The notes beneath the pieces were generated by a model. It saw only the letters and a list, made by a program, of their open reading frames with translations. It made no database searches and was not told the DNA's origin. A DNA stretch of 64,000 nucleotides from JAWKRB01 sp041389885 (GTDB lineage: Bacteria; Myxococcota_A; Polyangia; Polyangiales; Ga0077539), in contig JAWKRB010000016.1 in NCBI GenBank assembly GCA_041389885.1, positions 1 through 64,000 of the forward strand, read 5' to 3'. A program made the translations under genes and the position numbers. The number at the start of each line of letters is the position of its first letter. Within the stretch, counting starts at the first letter, position 1. Below are positions 8,676 through 18,000 of the stretch, piece after piece.

Positions 8676-9872
8676 TCACGCGAGGCCCCCCCGGCGGCGC
8701 CCCGTCAGCGACACGCGCACGATCTCGGGCCGCGCCGCGATTCGCACGGGAGGGCCCGTCACGCCCAGCCCCCGCGACACGTACATCACCCCACCGTCGC
8801 GCTCATATCGGCCCGAGACGTACCGAAGGAGCGCACGCATCGCGCCTCCGGGGTTGATCTGCCCCCCGTGGGTGTGCCCTGAGAGCTGCAGCGCGGGTCG
8901 CCTCGGCGTCGGGATGTCGAAGCAGATCGGGTTGTGCGCCAGCAGCACCACGGGGCGGTCACCGCGGTCGGCGAGCGCGCGCGTCAGGTCGGGCCCCGCG
9001 CCGGTGCCCAGCCGCGGCGCCATGACGTCATCGACGCCCGCCAGCACCAGGCCCTCCCGCGCGCCGCCGTCGAGCACCACCGAGCGGTTCACCAGCGGGG
9101 TGATCCCGACGGCGCGCAGCCCGTCGAACACCCGACGCGGACCCGTGTAGTGGTCGTGGTTCCCGAGTACGGCGAAGGCGGGCCGGCGCCCGCGCAGCCG
9201 CTCGAGCTCGACCATCGCCTCGCCGATGTGCCGCGGTGAGTAGTCGAAGATGTCGCCCGTAATCACCACGTGGTCGGCGCGCAGGCGGCGGGTGATCTCG
9301 GCGATGCGACGAAGCTCCGCGCGGCCCGTGAACACCCCGATGTGCAGGTCGGTGAGCTGCGCGAACGACAGGCCCTCGAGGTGCGGGGGCAGCCCGTCGA
9401 CGAAGACCTCGAGCTCGGTCACCGCGATGTCGTGGCGGAGCCGCGCGCCGCCCACCAGCGCCGCCGGCGCGGCCACCGCGAGGGCCCCCGCCGCGGCGCC
9501 TCGGGCGATGAGCTCGCGGCGGGTGAGCGCGGCCCCGGCCTCGGCGGGCGGGGGCGTCGCCCGAGGCGGCGCGAGGGACGCGAGCGCCCGGGCCGCGAGG
9601 AGCACCCCCGCCACGAAGAGCGACGCCAGGAGGGTCACGCGAGAGAGCGCCAGCGGGTACCGCAGCGCGCCGCCGCCGAGGGGCGCCCAGCGCAGCGCGA
9701 CGGCCTCGAGGAGCGCCGCGGTCGCGACCGAGGCCGGCACCGCCAGCGCGAGGGCCCACCGCGCGCGCCGACCGCGGGCCCACCGCGGCGCGAGCGCGGC
9801 GATCGCGCTGGAGAGCCCTGCGGCGCAGAGGGTCGCGTTGACCGCGAGGGCGAGGGCGAGTCGGGGCGGCAT
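8676..9872 (-). CDS. Membrane-anchored metallophosphoesterase (YkuE/YaeI type)
   Basis: 398 residues. Three hydrophobic N-terminal segments (about residues 3-30, 40-65 and 75-105) are followed by a twin-arginine-like stretch TRRELIARGAAAGALAVAA and then a calcineurin-like phosphoesterase domain. Metal-binding motifs appear in order: LTDLHIG, ITGDIFDY, LGNHDHYTG, LLAHNP and SGHTHGGQINPGG. Relatives act on envelope phospholipid or lipid-A-related phosphoesters, but the substrate here is unknown. The start chosen is the ATG at 9872 (MPPRLALALAV), which opens the first hydrophobic segment; the frame remains open upstream but its composition is shadow-like. The divergent membrane protein begins 54 bases away. 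Confidence 0.92.
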   Translation of the reverse strand: MPPRLALALAVNATLCAAGLSSAIAALAPRWARGRRARWALALAVPASVATAALLEAVALRWAPLGGGALRYPLALSRVTLLASLFVAGVLLAARALASLAPPRATPPPAEAGAALTRRELIARGAAAGALAVAAPAALVGGARLRHDIAVTELEVFVDGLPPHLEGLSFAQLTDLHIGVFTGRAELRRIAEITRRLRADHVVITGDIFDYSPRHIGEAMVELERLRGRRPAFAVLGNHDHYTGPRRVFDGLRAVGITPLVNRSVVLDGGAREGLVLAGVDDVMAPRLGTGAGPDLTRALADRGDRPVVLLAHNPICFDIPTPRRPALQLSGHTHGGQINPGGAMRALLRYVSGRYERDGGVMYVSRGLGVTGPPVRIAARPEIVRVSLTGRRRGGLA

Positions 9873-9926
9873 GGCGGGTGCGCCCGGGAGACTGCAAGGC
9901 GCCCCCCGCGCGCGCAACCGCGGGCC

Positions 9927-11345
9927 GTGGGAACATCCCCGACCTTGCGCCTCGACCTCGAACATCCGCGCGCGCTCCGCGGCCTCGTCGCGGTGTCCGT
10001 CACCCTCGTGGCGCTGCAGGCCGCCGTCGCGCCCCTCTGGGACGCGGACCTCTGGTGGCTCCTGCGCGCCGGCGAAGACACCCTCCGCGCGGGCGCCGTG
10101 CCTCGGGTGAACGCCTACGGGTTCACGGCCCCCGCGCACCCCTGGGTGATGCACGAGTGGCTGCTCGGCGTCGCCGCGGCGGGGCTGCGCCGCGGGCTCG
10201 GGCTCCCTGGCGTGGCCCTGCTCCGCGTCGCCGCGACCCTCACCGTCGCGGCCTTCGCGTGGAGGACCGCGGCGCGCGGCGCCCCGACCGTCGCCGCGCT
10301 CTGCGTCGCCGGGGTCTTCGGCCTCTTCGGCGGCCGCTTCGAGTCGGCCCGCCCGCTGGGGCTGGCCTACGCGCCCGCCATGGTCGTCGCCTGGAGCGCC
10401 TTCGCCCCCGCGATCCGCGCGCGCCACGCCCTCGCCGCGGCCCTCGCGACCCTCCTCTGGACCAGCTCGCACGGGAGCTTTCCCCTCGCCCTCGCCCTGT
10501 TGGGCGCCGGGGCCCTGGAGCGCCGCAGCCGCCGCCACGCCGCCCTGCTCGCGGGCTGCGCGGCGCTCACCCTCGTCAACCCCTCCGGCGCGCGGGTGCA
10601 CGGGCTCGTGCTGCGGTACCTCGACGGGGGCGCGGGCGACTCCGTGGCCGTCGTGCACGCGCGCATCGTCGAGTGGTGGCCGCTGCTGCGCGCGCCGCGG
10701 CGCATGTACTCTGTCCCAGAGCTCCTGGGGTTCGCCGCGGTGATCACCCTCTGGATCCGCGCGTCGTGGCGCCCCGCGTGGCGGGCGCGCGCGGCGCTGG
10801 GCCTGGGCCTCTGCGCGCTCGCGCTGCGCCACCAGCGGCACCTGCAGCTCGCGGGGTTGCTCTCGCTCCCGCTGCTGGCCGAGACGCTCCGCGACGTCCC
10901 CGCCGCCCGCCCGCGCGTCTCGATGCGGGCGCCCCTCGCCTGCGCGGCCGCGCTCGCCCTCGCCGCCTGGGCCTTCGCGGCCGCCACGCGCGCCCCCGAC
11001 CGCTGGATCAACCCCAGCGCCGACCCCGGAGACTTCGCGCGGCTGTTCCGCGCGATTCCCCCTGGCGCGCGCGCCTTCGTGACCCTGCCCTTCACGGGCT
11101 TCGCGCTGCACCTCCGCGGCCCGCGGGTGTTCTTCGACACGCGCAACGACTGCTACCCCGCGGCGGTCCTGCGCGACGGCCTGGACCTCGACGAGGGGCT
11201 CCTCGAGCCCGAGCGCGCGGCGGCGGTGCTCCGGGCGCGCGGCGCCACCCACGCGCTCGGATACTGCCGCGGGAGGGTCGCGAGGTCGCTGCGTCGCTGG
11301 CAGGTCGTGCGACGCGAGGGCGCGATCTGCCTCTGGATCCCCTGA
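9927..11345 (+). CDS. Polytopic membrane protein, unknown function
   Basis: About 472 residues from GTG at 9927 (TTG at 9945 is an alternative). After a short basic N-terminus the protein has about eight to ten hydrophobic segments. The first loop carries LWDADLWWLLRAGEDTLRAG and then GFTAPAHPWVMHEWLLG, a signature widespread in uncharacterised membrane proteins that look like glycosyltransferase-C-type or related lipid-sugar enzymes. The C-terminal soluble part (FVTLPFTGFALHLRGPRVFFD) resembles the tail of the same group. No catalytic residue can be assigned. It diverges from the metallophosphoesterase and converges on the PilZ gene with 10 bases between stops. Confidence 0.8.
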   Translation: MGTSPTLRLDLEHPRALRGLVAVSVTLVALQAAVAPLWDADLWWLLRAGEDTLRAGAVPRVNAYGFTAPAHPWVMHEWLLGVAAAGLRRGLGLPGVALLRVAATLTVAAFAWRTAARGAPTVAALCVAGVFGLFGGRFESARPLGLAYAPAMVVAWSAFAPAIRARHALAAALATLLWTSSHGSFPLALALLGAGALERRSRRHAALLAGCAALTLVNPSGARVHGLVLRYLDGGAGDSVAVVHARIVEWWPLLRAPRRMYSVPELLGFAAVITLWIRASWRPAWRARAALGLGLCALALRHQRHLQLAGLLSLPLLAETLRDVPAARPRVSMRAPLACAAALALAAWAFAAATRAPDRWINPSADPGDFARLFRAIPPGARAFVTLPFTGFALHLRGPRVFFDTRNDCYPAAVLRDGLDLDEGLLEPERAAAVLRARGATHALGYCRGRVARSLRRWQVVRREGAICLWIP

Positions 11346-11355
11346 CGTCGCGCGC

Positions 11356-11688
11356 CTACGCGCTCATCCGCCGGGCGACGGAGACCAGGTCGTCGGCCTC
11401 GAGCTCGAACCCTCGAAACGTGAGGCCGACGCCCCGCACCGAGACCTTCTCGCCCGCCAGCTCGAGGGTGCGGCGCACCTCACAGCGGCAGGTCATCTGC
11501 GCCCCCCCCGAGGGGTCGGAGAAGGTCACCCGGAGCACGGTGCCCTCGAGGTAGGGATCGTCGGTCTGCACGAAGGCGCCCGCGGGCGAGAGGTCTCGCG
11601 CCACGGCCCGGCGCTGCCCGTGCGGGCCGTCGAGGAGCACCGGGATCGCCAGCCGCAGCCGCGGCGCCTGTCGTCGCTCGAAGAACAC
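11356..11688 (-). CDS. PilZ-domain protein
   Basis: 110 residues, essentially one PilZ domain. The c-di-GMP motifs are visible: ERRQAPRLRL near the start (RxxxR type) and ARDLSPAGAFVQT (D/NxSxxG type), followed by beta strands VLRVTFSDPS and GVGLTFRGFEL. Single-domain PilZ proteins are usually c-di-GMP-responsive adaptors for motility, exopolysaccharide or development. It diverges from the PP2C phosphatase, with 177 bases between starts, so both may be controlled from that interval. No partner is evident. Confidence 0.9.
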   Translation of the reverse strand: MFFERRQAPRLRLAIPVLLDGPHGQRRAVARDLSPAGAFVQTDDPYLEGTVLRVTFSDPSGGAQMTCRCEVRRTLELAGEKVSVRGVGLTFRGFELEADDLVSVARRMSA

Positions 11689-11768
11689 GCCCGCACCCTA
11701 CGGCGCTGCGCGCGGCGCGGGGAACTTTCCTGCGCCGCCGAGGGGCGGTGCGGCGCGGTGACGCGTCC

Positions 11769-11798
11769 TTGACCGTGCGCCGCGATGCCCCTTACCGT
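11769..11798 (+). promoter_or_regulatory. Candidate promoter of the PP2C phosphatase gene
   Basis: TTGACC (11769-11774) and TACCGT (11793-11798) are separated by 18 bases. Transcription would start near 11806, which places an in-frame upstream ATG at 11785 outside the message and supports the ATG at 11866 as the true start. Confidence 0.5.
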
Positions 11799-11865
11799 CG
11801 TTCGCTACGAAGGGGCGCAGCCGACGAGCGCGTCGGTGTATCCCGTCGAACCATTGAGGATCTGG

Positions 11866-12582
11866 ATGAAGTTCGTCGCTGCGGGAATGTCGGATGTCGG
11901 TCGAGAGCGTGACCACAACGAGGACTCGTACGCGGTCGAAGACGCCCTCGGGCTCTACATCGTCGCGGACGGCATGGGCGGCCATCAGGCCGGCGAGGTC
12001 GCCAGCGCCCTCGCGATCTCGACCGTCGTCGAGTACGTCGAGAACCACCCCGACGAGCACGACCGCCTCGCCGTCCTCGCCGAGGCGACCCGGGTCTCGA
12101 ACGCGCGCGTCATCGAAGAGGGCACGCGCAACCGCAAGCGAAAGGGCATGGGCTCGACCCTCGTCGCGATGATCCGCGACCGGGACGACCTCGGCATCGC
12201 CCACGTGGGCGACTCGCGCTGCTACCGCCTCCGCGGCGACCGCCTCGAGCGCATGACCCGCGACCACTCCCTCATCGAAGAGCTCGCGGGCGACGACCCC
12301 GTGGCCCACGCCGCCCTCGGCGGGTACTCGAACGTGATCACCCGCGCCATCGGCACCGCGCCCGACACCGAGCCCGACGTGCGCCGCGAGAAGCTCGTCG
12401 TGGGCGACACCTACCTCCTGTGCTCTGACGGACTGTCCGGGGTCGTGAAAGACCCCGAGATCGCCAGGGTGCTCCTCGCGCAGCCCGACCTCGTCGAGGC
12501 CTGTCGCGAGCTGGTGCGCCTCGCGAACGAGGGCGGCGGACCCGACAACATCTCGACCGTGCTGATCCGCATCGAGGAGTGA
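11866..12582 (+). CDS. PP2C-type protein serine/threonine phosphatase
   Basis: 238 residues. PPM/PP2C motifs in order: SDVGRERDHNEDSY (metal Asp and start of the fold), YIVADGMGGHQAGEVAS, GMGSTLVAM, IAHVGDSRCYRLR, HSLIEELAG, LLCSDGLSGVV and GGPDNISTVLIRI. These provide the Mn/Mg-binding aspartates. It likely reverses phosphorylation by Hanks-type kinases such as those encoded elsewhere in this window. The ATG at 11866 has GAGGA five bases upstream and begins exactly at the conserved domain; an in-frame ATG at 11785 would add 27 residues without conserved features and lies upstream of the predicted transcription start. Confidence 0.95.
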   Translation: MKFVAAGMSDVGRERDHNEDSYAVEDALGLYIVADGMGGHQAGEVASALAISTVVEYVENHPDEHDRLAVLAEATRVSNARVIEEGTRNRKRKGMGSTLVAMIRDRDDLGIAHVGDSRCYRLRGDRLERMTRDHSLIEELAGDDPVAHAALGGYSNVITRAIGTAPDTEPDVRREKLVVGDTYLLCSDGLSGVVKDPEIARVLLAQPDLVEACRELVRLANEGGGPDNISTVLIRIEE

Positions 12583-12611
12583 TCGCCCGAGCGTAGAGTC
12601 GTGATAGGGCG

Positions 12612-14981
12612 GTGATCGCCGTGTCAGACCCTCGCGCGTACCGCATCGCCCTCGCCCTCGCCTGGATCGCCCTCAGCGTCGCCGCGGCGCACGCGCTGCA
12701 GACCACCCTCGCGACCCTCGCGCTGGGCCCCGGTCCGCTGTGGGCGGCCCTCGGCGCGGGCTCGTACGCCGGGCAGCGCCCCGCGTCGGCGGTCGCGCAC
12801 ACGGTCCCCCTCGCGGCGCTCTGCCTGCTCCTCGGCGCCGTGGCCCTCGGCGCGCCGAGCGGGCCGGGCCTCGCGCGCTCGCCCTGGACGCGCCTGCTGG
12901 CGGTGCTCGCGCCCCTGGTGCTCTCCCCGTGGGTGCTCGCGCAGGACGACGTGCTGCGTCGCCCCTCGCTGCTGGCGTTCACCCTCGGCGGGTCGGTCGC
13001 CGCGGCCGTGTGGCTGCGCGGCGCGGGGCGGGTCGACGCGCCCGCGAAGGGGTGGCGCGGCGACGTCCCGATGCTCGCGGCCATCGTCGCCCACGCCGCG
13101 CTCTTCTCGTACCTCGCCATCACCCGAGACCGGGCGCTGTGGTCCGCGACGGTCGACCTCGGGATCTTCAAAGAGGCCCTGTGGAACACCCTCCACGGCC
13201 GACCGATGTACTCCCCCACGGTGGGGTACAGCTTCCTCGGCGAGCACTTCTCGCCGGTGCTCTTCCTGCTCGCCCCGCTCTACGCCCTCTCGCCCACGAG
13301 CGAGTGCCTGCTGATCGTGCAGACCGTCGCCATCAGCGCGTCGGCGTGGCCCGTGTACCGACTGGGCCGAGAGCTCGGGCTGCGCCGCGACCTCGCGACG
13401 GTGCTCGCCGCGGCGATGATCTTCTCGCCGCAGATGCAGGTCGCGCTGCTCTACGACTTTCACATGGACCTCCTCGCGGTCCCCGCGCTCTGCGCCCTCG
13501 CCCTCGCGCTGCACCGCCGCCGCTGGGGCGCCGCCGCCCTCGCCGCCGCCCTCGCGGCGAGCGTCAAGGAGGACATGTTCATCCCCGCCGTCGCCGTGCT
13601 CCTCGCCCGCGCGGCGAGCGGCGAGCGGAGCGATCGCAGGCGCGCCGCGGCCCTCACCGCCGCCGTGCTCGCCTACTGCCTCGTCGCGATGTTCGTGCTC
13701 CTCAAGCGCTTCGGCCCTCCTCCAGGCACGCCCGTCTACATGTCCGACGGCAGCGAGGTCGGCGGATACAAATACCTCCGTAACTTCAGACACCTCGCGG
13801 TGAACGGGGGCCCGCTGCGGGCGCTCCTCGGGCAGCCCGTACGCTTCGTGCTCTACGCGTTCTCCGACGCGCGGCTCACCACCCTGCTCTCCTTCGTCGC
13901 GCCCCTCGCGCTGCTGCCCTTCGCGGCGGGCGCGCGGGTGGTGCTCCTGATGCCGCTGGGCATCGTGCTGCTCTCAGACAACCCCGAGATCGTCGCGCTC
14001 CGCTACCACTACGCCGCGGTGCAGCACCCAGGGATCTTTCTCGCGGCGGTGTACGGCGCCGCGCGGGCGGTGCGCTCGCCCGGCGAGGGCGACCGGCGCT
14101 CGCTGGCGCTGCTGAGCTTCGTGCTCGCGGCGGCGACGGTGATGGCGGCGACGCACCCGTCGAGCATGGCCTCGCGGGTTCACCCCACCGACACGCGCGC
14201 CGTCACCCCGCGGGTGCGCGCGGTGACCGCGATGCTCGGGCAGATCCCGGGTGACGCGCCGGTGTCGGTGTCGACCTGGCTGGGGCCGCGCGTCTCGAAC
14301 CGCCCCTGGGGGGTGATCTTTCCGTATGGGCTCAACCGCGCGACCTGGGCCGCCGTCGACCTGCAGCGCCCCCCGTGGCCGCAGACCTTCGAGCAGCGCG
14401 ACGAGATGGTCCGGGGGATGCTCCGGGGCCGCTGGGCCGCGGTGTCGTGGCACGACGGCGCGGTGGTGATGCGCCGCGACGCCGACCCCTCGCGCAACGT
14501 CGAGGCGATGCGCGACCTCTTCGCCCGCCGGCGCTACGAGGTCGAGGGCACCGAGCAGACCGACTTCCCGAACTGCGCCGTGCGCGACGCGAGGGCGAGC
14601 GACGGGTGGGCGCGGGTGGTCCGCGACGACGACCCCCGCCCCCCGGGCTTCGTGGTGTTCGGCCCCTTCATCCGCCTGCCCGCGGGGGCCTGGCGGGTGA
14701 GCTTTCGCCTGCGAGCCGAGCCCCGCCATGCTGACGACGAGGTCGCGCAGCTCGACGTGTTTCGCAACGGCCGCGTGCTCGCCGCGCGCACCCTCCTGGG
14801 CCGCGACTTCGACGCGCCGGGCTGGCGGGATTTCTCGCTCGAGTTCTCGGTCGACGAGGCCTGGTTCGACGCGCTCGAGTTCCGGGTGCGAACGACGCGG
14901 CAGGCCACCCTCGGCGCCGACTACGTCTCGCTGCGCGCGGTCAACGAGTCGGAGGCGATGGCGAGGTGGTCTGGGCTGTAG
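12612..14981 (+). CDS. DUF2079 family membrane protein with C-terminal beta domain
   Basis: 789 residues from GTG at 12612 (a GTG at 12621 is possible). About ten transmembrane segments fill residues 10-520. The DUF2079 hallmark begins with LGIFKEALWNTLHGRPMYS, then GEHFSPVLFLLAPLYAL and YDFHMDLLAVPAL; the family resembles GT-C glycosyltransferases and is suspected to act on lipid-linked sugars, though no activity is proven. A soluble C-terminal region of about 250 residues includes a beta-sandwich-like stretch (FIRLPAGAWRVSFRLRAEP, WFDALEFRVRTT) that may bind carbohydrate. It starts 29 bases after the PP2C gene and may share its transcript. Confidence 0.88.
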   Translation: MIAVSDPRAYRIALALAWIALSVAAAHALQTTLATLALGPGPLWAALGAGSYAGQRPASAVAHTVPLAALCLLLGAVALGAPSGPGLARSPWTRLLAVLAPLVLSPWVLAQDDVLRRPSLLAFTLGGSVAAAVWLRGAGRVDAPAKGWRGDVPMLAAIVAHAALFSYLAITRDRALWSATVDLGIFKEALWNTLHGRPMYSPTVGYSFLGEHFSPVLFLLAPLYALSPTSECLLIVQTVAISASAWPVYRLGRELGLRRDLATVLAAAMIFSPQMQVALLYDFHMDLLAVPALCALALALHRRRWGAAALAAALAASVKEDMFIPAVAVLLARAASGERSDRRRAAALTAAVLAYCLVAMFVLLKRFGPPPGTPVYMSDGSEVGGYKYLRNFRHLAVNGGPLRALLGQPVRFVLYAFSDARLTTLLSFVAPLALLPFAAGARVVLLMPLGIVLLSDNPEIVALRYHYAAVQHPGIFLAAVYGAARAVRSPGEGDRRSLALLSFVLAAATVMAATHPSSMASRVHPTDTRAVTPRVRAVTAMLGQIPGDAPVSVSTWLGPRVSNRPWGVIFPYGLNRATWAAVDLQRPPWPQTFEQRDEMVRGMLRGRWAAVSWHDGAVVMRRDADPSRNVEAMRDLFARRRYEVEGTEQTDFPNCAVRDARASDGWARVVRDDDPRPPGFVVFGPFIRLPAGAWRVSFRLRAEPRHADDEVAQLDVFRNGRVLAARTLLGRDFDAPGWRDFSLEFSVDEAWFDALEFRVRTTRQATLGADYVSLRAVNESEAMARWSGL

Positions 14982-15043
14982 CCCGGCCTCGGGTGACGGG
15001 ATCGCGAGGGGGTCGTCGAGGGCCACTTTCGCCCCGTTGATTC

Positions 15044-15052
15044 TGGTACCGT
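15044..15052 (+). promoter_or_regulatory. Extended -10 element before the subtilase gene
   Basis: TG, one base, then TACCGT at 15047-15052. No good -35 lies 16-19 bases upstream. A start about eight bases downstream would fall at or just before the ATG at 15062, implying a leaderless or nearly leaderless message, and no Shine-Dalgarno sequence is visible before this ATG. Confidence 0.3.
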
Positions 15053-15061
15053 CGCGGCGCC

Positions 15062-18000
15062 ATGTCGTCGAGGAAACTCCGCCGCTCCCACCTCGCGCTC
15101 GCCGTCGGCGTCTGCGCGCTCTCCCTCCACTCTCGCCCCGTGCACGCGATCTGGCCGCCGGCCGCCGACGCCACGCAGGAGCAGCTGTCGCAGCGGGAGA
15201 ACCAGCCCAACGACCCAGGCTATCAGGGCCAGTGGGACCAGTGGAGCTTCATCCCCGGCACCACGCTGATGCTGCCGGAGTTTCGACGCGCGGAGATCCC
15301 CCTCGGCGCGGGGAACAACTTCGACCGCGCCTGGGGGCTCTCCATCGGCGACCCGCGGGTGATGATCGCGGTGCTCGACTCGGGCATCAACTGGGACAGC
15401 ACCGACCTCATCAACAAGGTGGCGCTCAACACCCGCGAGCTCCCGATGCCCATGGGCGCGACCTCGCACGACGCCAACGGCGACGGCGTGGTGAACGTGC
15501 AGGACTACGTCCGCGACCCGCGCATCACCTGCGGCACCGGCGACGTGATGGCGCGCAACCCGCGCATGTGCCGCGACGCGATGGGGCAGAACAACGACCC
15601 CAACCGCAACGGGATCATCGACGCGGGCGACCTCATTCGGGTCTTCTCCGACGGCACCGACGACGACGACAACGGCTACACCGACGACATCGCCGGCTGG
15701 GACTTCTTCCAAGACGACAACGACCCCGCCGACTCCACGCGCTTCGGCCACGGCACCGGCGAGATGCGCTGGTCAGCCGCGGAGACCAACAACAACGAGG
15801 GCGACGCCGGAGACTGCCCGCGCTGCATGGTCATCCCCATGCGCGTGGCCGACAGCTTCATCGGCGAGGTCAATGACTTCGGCCAGGCCGTGGTCTACGC
15901 CGTCGACCGAGGCGCGAAGGTCGTGCAGGAGGCCCTCGGCACCGTCAACAACAGCAGCTACGCGCGCGCGGCGATCGACTACGCCTACACGCACAACGTG
16001 CCCGTGGTGGCGAGCGCCGCCGACGAGAACTCGCGGCACCACAACGTGCCCGGCACGAACAACCACACGATCTACGTCCACGCGATCCGCTACGACGCCG
16101 AGACGATCCAGCGCGCGTCGACCTTTCTGAACTTCAACAACTGCACGAACTACGGCGGGCAGCTGCACCTCAGCGCCGCGGGCACCGGCTGCTCGTCGGA
16201 GGCCACGGGGCACACCGCGGGCGCCGCGGGCCTCATCCAGTCGTACGCGCTGCAGCAGAACGTCAGCCCCGCGCTGAGCGCCGAGGAGATCTACCAGCTG
16301 CTCAACGCCTCCGCCGACGACATCGACATCCCCGAGAGCCAGCCCTCACACCCGAACTACGACGACAGCAAGTACCCCTCGCGCCCCGGCTGGGACCAGC
16401 GCTTCGGCTACGGCCGCCTCAACGCGCGCCGCGCCCTCGACCGCATCCGCGAGGGCAGGATCCCCCCCGAGGTCGACATCGTGTCGCCGCGGTGGTTCAC
16501 CGTGCACAACCCGCTGCGCCCCGACCAGCGCGCGATTCGCCTCGAGGGCCGCGTGGCCGCGCGGCGCGCGCCGAACTTCGACTACGTCGTCGAGTGGGCG
16601 CCGGGCATCGAGCCCGAAGACAGCGCGTGGCGCATGGTCCGCACGGTCAACGGCGCGACGGCGGCGGTGGAGGGCAGCCTCGGCGAGATCGACATCTCGA
16701 CGCTCACCGTCGACAACCCCGGCGAGCGCGAGAACCGCTACACCATCACCGTGCGCGTGCGCGCCGTGGCGCACTACGGGGGCGCCGCCGGCGACGTGCA
16801 GGGCGTGCAGCGCAGGGTCTTCGCGGTGAACCGCGACGAGACCGTGCTGCCCGGCTTCCCCATCGACCTGCGGGGCTCGGGCGAGGCCTCGGCGCACCTC
16901 GTCGACCTCGACGGCGACGGCACCCGCGAGATCATCTACGCGACCTCCGACGGCGAGGTCCACGCGCTGCGCGGAGACGGCACCGCGCTCGCGGGCTTCC
17001 CGGTGCGCACGGCGCCCATGTGGGGCATGTCGCCGACGCACAGCACGAACTACGTGCGGAGCGCCGCGTACCGCGGCCCCTCACCGACCATCGACCCGGC
17101 GAACGTGCGCGACCCGGTGGTCGCCACGCCGGCCATCGGGAACATCGACTCCGACCCCAACCCCGAGATCGTCGTCGCCGGCTACCACGGCAACATCTAC
17201 GTCTTCAATCACGACGGCACGCCGTACGGCAACGGCTTCCCCTTCGCCCTCCCCGACGTGCCGAGCAGCGAGACGTCGCCGTCGGTGATCCAGCAGCGCG
17301 GGGTGTTCAGCTCGCCGGTGCTCTACGACCTCGACGGCGACCGCCGCCCCGAGATCATCTTCGGCGGCATGGACGGCAAGGTCTACGCCCTCGACACCGC
17401 CACGGGGCAGCCGAAGCCGGGCTTTCCGGTCACCCTGAACTTCCCCGAGATGGGCGCGGAGCGGAACCGCATCTTCGGCTCCATCGGCGTCGGCAACATG
17501 GACGGCCAGGGCCCCCCCGACCTCGTCGTGGTGAGCAGCGCCCGCGCGCCGGGCGACAACAACACCGGCTCGGTCTACATCGTCCACGGCGACGGCAACA
17601 ACCACCCCGGCGGGCCGCTGCACCCGAACTATCCCCTGGTGTTCCCGTCGTTCAACTTCTTCCCCCTCGTGGGCGAGGGCATGAGCTCGTCTCCGCCCAT
17701 CGCCGACGTCGACGGCGACGGCCGCGACGAGTTCGTGCCCATGGGCAACGCGATCCCGATCATGCCCGTGCTCCAGGGCCCCCAGCCCCGCGCGCCCCGC
17801 CGACCCATGATGGCCGACCTCGACTCGATCACCACCATCCGCGCCGGCGCCCGCGGGACGAACTCGAACTACTCGTCCACCATCGTCTCCTTCGCGCCGG
17901 TCTTCGGCTACGCGACCTTCGGCGACATCGACGGCGACGGCGCCCCCGACCTCGTGACCACCGGCTCCGAGCTCGCCCTCGCCATCAGCCTCGCGGGCGG

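Noticed and set aside
9873..11252. N-terminal extension of the metallophosphoesterase opposite the membrane protein
   Set aside because: The extra 460 residues are Arg/Gly/Glu-rich shadow sequence; the transmembrane start at 9872 fits the family.
11785..11865. N-terminal extension of the PP2C phosphatase from ATG 11785
   Set aside because: It lies upstream of the predicted transcription start and adds 27 non-conserved residues, while ATG 11866 has a ribosome site and starts at the domain.
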